Source of the DNA: JBBRMY01 sp038230595
GTDB taxonomy: Bacteria; Bacteroidota; Ignavibacteria; Tepidaquicellales; Tepidaquicellaceae
DNA: 12,308 nucleotides
Assembly: GCA_038230595.1 (NCBI GenBank)
Contig: JBBRMY010000077.1
Coordinates: forward strand, 1 to 12,308
Reading direction: 5' to 3'
The first letter of the stretch is position 1. The number at the start of each line of letters is the position of its first letter. Positions 7,315-12,308 of this stretch are shown here, piece after piece. Below the pieces are notes generated by a model. The model saw only the letters and a program-made list of their open reading frames with translations, did not search any database and was not told the origin of the DNA. The position numbers were made by a program, and so were the translations under genes.

Positions 7315-7794
7315 ATGAAACCATATAATTTCAAACGAGATTTCAGTTATCAACTAACTGACAATGTAAGAATTAAAAAAATGAATCATCCGGAAAAAGA
7401 TCTTTCAGGAATGAAGATCCTGGCAGCTGAAGATAATAAGATAAATCAAATGGTATTGAAGCAGATCTTCCGCAAGTGGAAGGCTGAGATCGATTTTGCT
7501 TTAACCGGAAAAGAAGCGATCGAAATGATCAAAAAAAATGAATATGACGTAGTGATCATGGACCTTCAGATGCCTGAAATGTGTGGCATCGAAGCAACAA
7601 AGATAATTCGGAATAGTAAATCAACTGAATTAAATAGTAAAATCCCTATACTTGCTTTAACAGCTGATGCATTCGGAGAATCAAAGCAGAAAGTTTTAGA
7701 CTTAGGAATGAATGATTATATCACAAAGCCTTTTGAACAGGAAGAATTGTATGAGATCATTAAAAAATATAAGAAAGTGAAAGAGAAGCAGTGA
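7315..7794 (+). CDS. Stand-alone response regulator receiver protein
   Basis: A CheY-like phosphoacceptor domain without an output domain, presumably passing a phosphoryl signal to a partner protein or within a phosphorelay. Numbered from the ATG at 7315 (159 residues), the acidic pocket is E39/D40 (AEDNKINQ), the phosphoacceptor is D83 in IMDLQMPEM, the switch Thr is T116 (ALTADAF) and the conserved Lys is K138 (YITKPF). The LAAEDNKINQ and ALTADAF wording is typical of receivers in hybrid histidine kinases. Three starts are possible: TTG 7303, ATG 7315 and ATG 7381. If the sigma-54-like promoter at 7287-7302 is used (start near 7313), TTG 7303 is excluded, ATG 7315 would be almost leaderless, and ATG 7381 would give a 137-residue bare receiver. 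None has a clear Shine-Dalgarno sequence. No kinase lies in the window. The gene is divergent from clpC and is closed by a terminator. Confidence 0.85.
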   Translation: MKPYNFKRDFSYQLTDNVRIKKMNHPEKDLSGMKILAAEDNKINQMVLKQIFRKWKAEIDFALTGKEAIEMIKKNEYDVVIMDLQMPEMCGIEATKIIRNSKSTELNSKIPILALTADAFGESKQKVLDLGMNDYITKPFEQEELYEIIKKYKKVKEKQ

Positions 7795-7815
7795 ACTATG
7801 GGATTAAAAATTTAT

Positions 7816-7844
7816 AAAAAACGCGACCGGAAGTCGCGTTTTTT
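7816..7844. terminator. Bidirectional intrinsic terminator
   Basis: The 7-bp GC-rich stem ACGCGAC/GTCGCGT (7821-7827 with 7833-7839) has a CGGAA loop and is extended by five A-T pairs. A T-run (7839-7844) follows. It lies between the convergent receiver and bacilliredoxin genes, 21 bp after the receiver stop, and probably serves both. Confidence 0.9.
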
Positions 7845-7882
7845 ATTTTACTCCTTCTTGAAAATATAAGGGAGAAGTGAAA

Positions 7883-8320
7883 TTAGTTTGTTTCTACGCC
7901 AATGTTTTGCTTAAGTATACCCGCTATTTTATTAGCAACCATATTTGCATCTGCATTTTCGATCTCAAGTCTTTGTATCATTCCTACGATCTTACCATCT
8001 TTTAGCAATGCCATCTGAGGAGATGAAGGCGGAAATCCATCAAAATATTCTCTGGCTTTTGCAACTGCATCTGTTTCCATTCCTGCAAAAACTGTTATGA
8101 GCCTGTCAGGCATGCAGCTGTTTTCTTTTGCCCAATCTATCGCTAAAGAAAGTCCGGGTCTTGCTTTTCCTGCTGCGCATCCGCAAACAGAATTTACAAA
8201 TACAAAAGTTGTACCTTCCTTGCTTAATTCATTCTGGACTTCCTGCGCTGAATTCAGCTGAGTAAATCCTATTGCTGTTGCTTCGTCTTTCATTGGCTGA
8301 ACGAGAACCGGATCATACAT
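7883..8320 (-). CDS. BrxA/BrxB family bacilliredoxin
   Basis: A 145-residue thioredoxin-fold protein of the YphP/YqiW (BrxA/BrxB) family. Bacilliredoxins remove bacillithiol from mixed disulfides on cytosolic proteins after oxidative stress. The CGC active site is C46-G47-C48 in SVCGCAAGKARPG, and a further cysteine is C69. The conserved FPPSSPQMALLKDGKIVGMIQR block (about 96-117) holds the cis-proline side of the fold. The N-terminus MYDPVLVQPMKDE is typical, and an AGAAAGGA-type Shine-Dalgarno region (about 8329-8337) supports the ATG. It begins 26 bp after the hydrolase stop, so it is probably the last gene of a three-gene operon. Its presence suggests a bacillithiol-using cell, but no bacillithiol synthesis gene is in the window. 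I cannot tell BrxA from BrxB, so no symbol is given. Confidence 0.9.
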   Translation of the reverse strand: MYDPVLVQPMKDEATAIGFTQLNSAQEVQNELSKEGTTFVFVNSVCGCAAGKARPGLSLAIDWAKENSCMPDRLITVFAGMETDAVAKAREYFDGFPPSSPQMALLKDGKIVGMIQRLEIENADANMVANKIAGILKQNIGVETN

Positions 8321-8346
8321 AATTTTAATTCCTTTCTGTTATTTTA

Positions 8347-9171
8347 TTATTGTAAATTTTTTTGTAAAAAACTTTTTCTTATTTGTGCTATTTCTTTTTT
8401 CTGCTTGTTAAGATAATGATCTCCGCATTCGATCAGTTTCAGCTCAACTTCATTACCATTTGCTTTTAAATTCCTGTACATATCTTCGGCATCAAGATAA
8501 GATATTCTCTCATCAGCCGTACCATGTATTAAAAGGAATTTAGTTTTTTTATTGATCTTATCAAAGAACTTCACTGCAGAACGCTTATCTCTTAATTCAT
8601 TTTTTAATACTGAATCTTCAGTCTTAAAAGCAGATCTGAATATTTTTCCAAGATCGGGGACAACTTTTTCATTCCTTTCAAGATCTGCAAGTCCGGAAAT
8701 TATCGTGCAGCAATTTATTCTGTCAGTTTTTGTCAGCGTCAAGTAAGCCATCATACCACCTCTGCTCCAGCCTTCCATTCCTATCTTTTCAGAATTGCAA
8801 TATTCCAGTTCCTCTGCAACCTTTATAAGATTTAAAACATCATTAACATCATCACCGCCAAACTGCTCTTCTTTTCTGTAAGAAGATGCAAGCACAACAA
8901 ATCCCCATGAAGCGATCTCTCCGAAAATTCCTCTCGCTAAAAACTCATCTATCCTTCCGTCTTTTAAATAACCTCCTCTATTCCATATTACCAGAGGATA
9001 TTTTTTTGAAGTGTCAATCGGATGTGATAAAAAACCATTAACCTCTTCCTGATCAGACTGATAAACTATTTTTTCAGTTCTTGTATCTGATATGATCTCA
9101 CTTCCCCATCCCTTGCTTATTAATTGTTCCTGTGCAGGTTCGAGAATGATCTCAGATGAAGAAATGATCAT
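8347..9171 (-). CDS. Alpha/beta hydrolase, prolyl-oligopeptidase (S9)-like
   Basis: A 274-residue cytoplasmic serine hydrolase; I see no signal peptide. The catalytic triad is readable: S136 in the nucleophile elbow GWSRGG, D220 in HGTADERIS and H252 in CGDHYL. The stretch YPLVIWNRGGY (58-68) is the usual oxyanion-hole strand of S9/dienelactone-hydrolase-like enzymes. The sequence RSAVKFFDKINKKTKFLLIHGTADERI is typical of S9 C-terminal catalytic domains. There is no beta-propeller, so it is the hydrolase domain alone with a short N-terminal extension. The substrate could be a short peptide or an ester and cannot be read from the sequence. Its ATG overlaps the stop of the preceding small gene (ATGA, 4 bp), which indicates coupling. 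The bacilliredoxin gene follows closely. Confidence 0.85.
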   Translation of the reverse strand: MIISSSEIILEPAQEQLISKGWGSEIISDTRTEKIVYQSDQEEVNGFLSHPIDTSKKYPLVIWNRGGYLKDGRIDEFLARGIFGEIASWGFVVLASSYRKEEQFGGDDVNDVLNLIKVAEELEYCNSEKIGMEGWSRGGMMAYLTLTKTDRINCCTIISGLADLERNEKVVPDLGKIFRSAFKTEDSVLKNELRDKRSAVKFFDKINKKTKFLLIHGTADERISYLDAEDMYRNLKANGNEVELKLIECGDHYLNKQKKEIAQIRKSFLQKNLQ

Positions 9172-9413
9172 TTTAATTCTTCTGCAGGTACTTCAAAGAA
9201 CTCGTACATTGCTACTTTAATATCAAAGGTCTGACCTTCTTTATAAACTTTTGCATTTGGAGAGTCCAGAATATTCGCAACTTTCACAGTTCCCCAGCAT
9301 CCGCCGTCATAATTTGTCAGCTCAGCATCGTAAAGCTCCATTCCTTTATGAGCAATACGGTATTTTTCACCGATCTTAATTTCGTTGTTAATAGGTCTTT
9401 TTATCTTGTGCAT
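9168..9413 (-). CDS. Small conserved-looking protein of unknown function
   Basis: An 81-residue protein that I do not recognise. It has no signal peptide or membrane segment. The sequence alternates hydrophobic and polar residues (KIGEKYRIAHKG, WGTVKVANIL, TFDIKVAMYEFFEV), which suggests a small beta-barrel, with a central GGCWGTVKV containing one cysteine. It is very probably real: its stop overlaps the hydrolase ATG by 4 bp, it shares strand and composition with its neighbours, and it begins the probable operon that ends with the bacilliredoxin. No Shine-Dalgarno sequence is visible before the ATG. A TATAAT-like sequence lies about 8 bases upstream and another about 43 bases upstream, but neither has a convincing -35 partner. 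A role alongside the hydrolase is inferred from coupling alone. Confidence 0.7.
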   Translation of the reverse strand: MHKIKRPINNEIKIGEKYRIAHKGMELYDAELTNYDGGCWGTVKVANILDSPNAKVYKEGQTFDIKVAMYEFFEVPAEELK

Positions 9414-9493
9414 TGGTCTTAATTATATACAAAAATAACCATTTTAGAGTTCAATTATAATGGGAATATAAGGTCAGTTTCTTATTTCTTTTT

Positions 9494-9519
9494 ACGCAAA
9501 ACCCGCAAAGGAGCAAAGA
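9494..9519. repeat. 26-bp CGCAAAG box, copy 1
   Basis: A run of three related units (ACGCAAA, CCGCAAAG, GAGCAAAGA). It aligns without gaps to 11074-11099 with 22 of 26 bases identical. It lies 15 bases from the palindromic repeat at 9535-9584, in the 223-bp gap between the small gene and the NtrC-type regulator. The gap otherwise holds no gene. Confidence 0.7.
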
Positions 9520-9534
9520 AAAAACCCAATATCT

Positions 9535-9584
9535 CCGCCGTTGGTGTTTAGTTCCGATTTATCGGAACGTCACCAACGGCCACC
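9535..9584. repeat. 50-bp nested palindromic repeat, intact copy
   Basis: The outer stem GCCGTTGGTG (9537-9546) pairs with CACCAACGGC (9571-9580). The inner stem GTTCCGAT (9551-9558) pairs with ATCGGAAC (9561-9568). Together they give one long two-tier hairpin. A diverged inverted copy is at 2512-2561. It sits 52 bp past the stop of the NtrC-type regulator. No T-run follows directly on either strand, so it is not a standard terminator. Confidence 0.8.
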
Positions 9585-9636
9585 TAAAAGATAACATTTA
9601 GAAGTAATAGATTGATAATAAATCGGTATTTGTATC

Positions 9637-10992
9637 TTAATTAGCTTTCTTCGTTGGGCGGTGAATATCGTATTTGTTCATCAGATTATAAAGATGGCTT
9701 CGCTGGATCTGAAGTGCTTCCGAAGCTCTGGTCATATTGAACTTATAATCATTAAGAACTTTCAATAAAAATATTTTTTCTGAATCATTCTGAAACTGAT
9801 TCAATGAAAGATCTTTATAGAACAGTTCATTATAAAGCTTTGAATGTCTGCTGCCGGGTATCTCAATATCTTCTACTTCAATTACATTTGTATCAAGAGT
9901 TATCATCAGTCTCTCAACAAGATTTTTTAGTTCTCTGACATTTCCAGCAAACCTGAAAGATTTCAAAAGCATTATAGCATTTTCTGAAAATCGTTTTAAT
10001 GGTATACTGTTATTTCGTGATATCTGCTTTACAAAAAATTTAACCAGCTCTTCTATATCTTCCGGAATTTCTCTCAACGGAGGAAGATCAAGCTTCAGTA
10101 CATTTATTCTATGATACAGTTCATCCCGGAATTTTTTTTCAGCAACGTTCTGCAATAGATCTCCGTTAGTTGAAAAAATAAATCTTGTATCGATCGGAAT
10201 GCTTGTATTACTGCCTATCCTTGAAATAGAATTTGTCTCAATTATCCTGAGCAGCTTCGCCTGAACTTCGAGAGTTAGGTCACTGACTTCATCAACGAAA
10301 ACTGTTCCATTGTCTGCTTCCTCAAGAGCACCTTTAACAACAATATTTTCACTGTCAATACCACCGAAAAGCTTGAGCTCAACATTTTCATGCGAAAGAT
10401 TTGCGCAATTTATCTGAATGAAAGGACAATCTTTTCTTGATGAAAGATAATGTATCTGACGGGCAGCAATTTCTTTTCCGGTTCCGCTTTCTCCGCATAT
10501 CAGAACATTTGAATTAACTTTAGAATATTTTTCTATAAGCTGCTTAACTGTCTTTATCCTTTCACTGCTGCCAACGATCTGATTTTCTTCAATAATGCGT
10601 TCTTTAAGAAGATTCAGCTCTTCCTTTGATCTCTTATATTCGATAGCATTTTTAATTATAAGCTTTAGTTCATGAAGATCAGGAAGCGGCTTTTGTAAGA
10701 AATTATAAGCGCCTTTTTTTGTAGCTTCTACTGCAGTTTCAATCGTGCCATGGCCTGAGATCATTATGACAACAAGCTCTTTATTTATTTCTTTAATTTT
10801 TTCAAGAACTTCAAGCCCGTCCATTCTCGGCATTTTTATATCAAGCAGAACAAGGTCATATGAATTTGCTTTAACTTTGCTAATGGCTGTTTTGCCATCA
10901 ATAGCTGAATCTACGCTGTATTCCGATGCCAATATCATGCTGATACTGTCAATTATACTCTGCTCGTCATCTACTATAAGGATTGGGGACAT
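9637..10992 (-). CDS. NtrC-type response regulator lacking the GAFTGA motif
   Basis: A 451-residue regulator with three domains. The receiver (about 1-118) has D8/D9, phosphoacceptor D51 in LLDIKMP, S79 in MISGHG and K101 in LQKPLP. The AAA+ domain (about 138-365) has Walker A GESGTGKE (167-174), Walker B VFVDEV (231-236), FRDELYHRIN (288-297) and AGNVREL (349-355). The C-terminus is a Fis-type helix-turn-helix (about 405-445, with TRASEALQIQRSHLYNLM). In normal family members ELFGHEKGAFTGA lies between Walker A and B; here LFG (208-210) is followed by GIDSENIVVKGALEEADNG, about four residues shorter and with no GAFTGA. That loop contacts sigma-54, so this protein probably cannot remodel the sigma-54 holoenzyme and may act by another route, as known for a few GAFTGA-less members. 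No kinase gene is adjacent. It is probably transcribed after mutS2 or from its own promoter in the 218-bp gap. Confidence 0.9.
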   Translation of the reverse strand: MSPILIVDDEQSIIDSISMILASEYSVDSAIDGKTAISKVKANSYDLVLLDIKMPRMDGLEVLEKIKEINKELVVIMISGHGTIETAVEATKKGAYNFLQKPLPDLHELKLIIKNAIEYKRSKEELNLLKERIIEENQIVGSSERIKTVKQLIEKYSKVNSNVLICGESGTGKEIAARQIHYLSSRKDCPFIQINCANLSHENVELKLFGGIDSENIVVKGALEEADNGTVFVDEVSDLTLEVQAKLLRIIETNSISRIGSNTSIPIDTRFIFSTNGDLLQNVAEKKFRDELYHRINVLKLDLPPLREIPEDIEELVKFFVKQISRNNSIPLKRFSENAIMLLKSFRFAGNVRELKNLVERLMITLDTNVIEVEDIEIPGSRHSKLYNELFYKDLSLNQFQNDSEKIFLLKVLNDYKFNMTRASEALQIQRSHLYNLMNKYDIHRPTKKAN

Positions 10993-11073
10993 GTTCCAGA
11001 TTATTTAATATAATAATAGGTATTTTCAGTTAAACGTTCGATTTAAATTTACATCTTGGAAAAAAATATTCTC

Positions 11074-11099
11074 ACGCAAAGCTCGCCAAGGCGCAAAGA
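11074..11099. repeat. 26-bp CGCAAAG box, copy 2
   Basis: It reads ACGCAAAG, then CGCCAAGG, then CGCAAAGA and matches 9494-9519 at 22 of 26 positions in the same orientation. It is followed by a small GTTGC-AAA-GCAAC hairpin (11102-11114) and then by the long hairpin at 11127-11164. It lies in the 218-bp gap between the regulator and mutS2, which shows no gene. Confidence 0.7.
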
Positions 11100-11126
11100 C
11101 TGTTGCAAAGCAACGGAAGCTTTTGC

Positions 11127-11164
11127 TTTTATTTGCCCCGACCTTTAGGTCGGGGCAAATAAAA
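11127..11164. repeat. 18-bp perfect hairpin with GCCCCGACCT core
   Basis: TTTTATTTGCCCCGACCT (11127-11144) is fully complementary to 11147-11164, leaving only two central Ts. It stands 46 bp past the mutS2 stop, close to the offset of the palindrome behind the regulator gene. On both strands the stem is followed by As rather than Ts, so it is not a standard intrinsic terminator. It may stabilise transcript ends or belong to a mobile repeat. Confidence 0.8.
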
Positions 11165-11210
11165 ACCCTATTTATGTATAACATTATTTTTTTTCACAAT
11201 TCACTTTAAA

Positions 11211-12308
11211 TCAAAGCTCCACAATCGTTACACCCATATCGCCTTCGTTCCAATTACCGCCTCTGAAGGATCTCACTGACTGATTAGTCTTCAAATATTT
11301 TTTTACTTCTTCACGCAATATCCCGCCGCCTTTTCCATGAACTATCGTCACTTCTTTTAATCCATTTACAATTGAATCCTGCAGAAATTTATCCAGCTCA
11401 TTTGCAACGTCACTTGAATACATTCCTCTCAGGTCAACACTGCTGCTTATCGGCTTTTCGTTTATTTCTACTAATGATTCTTTTGAATGCTCTTTCTTTA
11501 ATTTTCTATGAGATACTTTCTCAACTTCACTCAGCTTTGAGCGAAGCAGTAATCCATTCAAATTCATTGATACATTGTTATCATCGATCTCCATAACATT
11601 TCCAACCGACTCTGATCCTTTTATTCTTACAGTATCACCAATGGAAATATTTTCATTCAGAACTGTTATCTTTTCTTCTTCATCTTCTATTCCTTTAACA
11701 ATTTCATTAAAGCTTTTCTTAAAAGTGTCTTTCACCTCTTTTGCAGAAAAATTTTTATCTTCTCTTATTCTTCTTATTGTATTTTCTATCAGTTTGTTTG
11801 CGTCATCTACCAATGCTTTTGCATCATTTTTAGCTTTTCTGAGAATTACTTTCTCATTATTTTTTTGTTTTTCAATATTTGAATTATATAGCGAAACCAA
11901 TCCGTTAAGCCTAGTATTCTCTATATCAAACCTGTTCTTTAATTCAGTATATTTCTGCCTGTTCTCATTTAGCTGTTTTAATATCTCCTCAAGATTATTT
12001 TCCCCCGATGTTAGAAGTGATTTGGCTTCATTTATAATATCATCATTCAGATCAAATTTTTCTGCTATCTCAAAAGTAAAGCTTTGTCCGGGAATTCCCA
12101 TATTAAAATGAAAATTCGGTGACAATGTTTCTGAATCAAATTCCAGTGATGCATTCTCAACTTTCGGTTCTTTATAAGCAAAAACTTTTAGGTCACCGTT
12201 ATGCGTTGTTACAATTACCTTTGCATCTTTTTCGGAAAGATATTTTAAAAATGCAGCTGATAAGGCACTGCCGAGAACTGGGTCTGTTCCACTGCAGATC
12301 TCATCTAT
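11211..12308 (-). CDS. mutS2: Endonuclease MutS2, C-terminal part (5' end outside window)
   Basis: MutS2 is a MutS-like ATPase implicated in suppressing recombination and, in Bacillus, in splitting collided ribosomes. The 365 codons present begin inside the ATPase at Walker B (IDEICSGTDP, 12308 downwards), then TTHNGDLKVFAY and the GIPGQSFTFEIAEKF region. A long charged coiled coil follows (about 12020-11700). A KOW-like strand set comes next (SIGDTVRIKG...GNVMEIDDN, about 11660-11560). The Smr nuclease domain closes the protein (VDLRGMY about 11440, IVHGKGGGILREEV about 11350, then GVTIVEL at the end). The reading frame is open through the TTG at 12125 to the window edge, so that codon is an internal leucine and not a start. 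The Smr motif reads HGKGGG where HGKGTG is usual. Hydrolase-type activity is inferred from the domain only. Confidence 0.95.
   Translation of the reverse strand: MDEICSGTDPVLGSALSAAFLKYLSEKDAKVIVTTHNGDLKVFAYKEPKVENASLEFDSETLSPNFHFNMGIPGQSFTFEIAEKFDLNDDIINEAKSLLTSGENNLEEILKQLNENRQKYTELKNRFDIENTRLNGLVSLYNSNIEKQKNNEKVILRKAKNDAKALVDDANKLIENTIRRIREDKNFSAKEVKDTFKKSFNEIVKGIEDEEEKITVLNENISIGDTVRIKGSESVGNVMEIDDNNVSMNLNGLLLRSKLSEVEKVSHRKLKKEHSKESLVEINEKPISSSVDLRGMYSSDVANELDKFLQDSIVNGLKEVTIVHGKGGGILREEVKKYLKTNQSVRSFRGGNWNEGDMGVTIVEL

Noticed and set aside
9414..9470. TATAAT-like boxes upstream of the 81-residue gene as promoters
   Set aside because: TATAAT occurs easily in AT-rich DNA; the two candidates lack a -35 or Bacteroidota-type TTG partner at proper spacing.
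9494..9519. CGCAAAG units as a mini CRISPR or iteron array
   Set aside because: Only three degenerate units with almost no spacers, in an ordinary gap with no cas or replication gene; better explained as a dispersed intergenic repeat.
11127..11164. Long GC-cored hairpin as an intrinsic terminator of mutS2
   Set aside because: No T-run follows the stem on either strand; the flanks are A-rich after the stem, so it is listed as a repeat.
11575..12111. Long plus-strand open frame (178 codons) opposite mutS2
   Set aside because: It is Ser/Phe/Leu-rich low-complexity translation, fully antisense to the coiled-coil and KOW-like part of a clear mutS2; it is a shadow of Glu/Lys/Asn-rich codons.
12123..12125. 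TTG at 12125 as the start of a 304-residue Smr protein
   Set aside because: The frame stays open upstream and encodes MutS2 Walker B (IDEICSGTDP) to the window edge, so the codon is internal.

Overview
The window is AT-rich chromosomal DNA, densely coded, with no insertion sequence, CRISPR array, tRNA or rRNA that I can see. The gene set points to the Bacteroidota/Ignavibacteriota (FCB) group: a ClpC-type unfoldase with a UVR segment, a MutS2 with an 'IDEICSGTDP' Walker B region, a BrxA/BrxB bacilliredoxin, MEP-pathway isoprenoid synthesis (IspE), and two secreted proteins resembling the DUF5683 family. This placement is inferred from gene content and protein style; I could not run a search.

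Layout. (1) Positions 38-2426, plus strand: a compact operon of exported protein A, truA and exported protein B, with a TGATG stop/start overlap between truA and B, closed by a strong hairpin terminator at 2451-2487. (2) Positions 2620-3486, minus strand: ispE alone, with a 130-bp 3' flank full of decayed palindromic repeats. (3) Positions 3517-7107, minus strand: clpC and fabH overlap by 8 bp as an unusual two-gene unit, ended by its own terminator. (4) Positions 7287-7844, plus strand: a stand-alone receiver protein divergent from clpC, preceded by a good -24/-12 (sigma-54-type) promoter match and followed by a terminator. (5) Positions 7883-9413, minus strand: a small unknown protein, an S9-like alpha/beta hydrolase and a bacilliredoxin in one probable operon. 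(6) Positions 9637-10992, minus strand: an NtrC-type response regulator whose AAA+ domain lacks the GAFTGA sigma-54 contact motif. (7) Positions 11211-12308, minus strand: the C-terminal part of mutS2, running off the window edge.

Most genes are housekeeping: tRNA modification, isoprenoids, fatty-acid initiation, protein quality control, redox repair, and ribosome or recombination surveillance. The best leads are the GAFTGA-less NtrC-type regulator, the sigma-54-like promoter in front of the lone receiver, and a family of intergenic elements. In two neighbouring gaps a conserved 26-bp box is paired with different hairpins at nearly the same distance from the upstream stop codon. A 50-bp palindromic repeat also occurs twice, once sharp and once decayed. 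I found no convincing new defence or metabolic system. No gene-free stretch exceeds 300 bp; the four largest gaps (about 190-225 bp) are described under the repeats, terminators and promoter.
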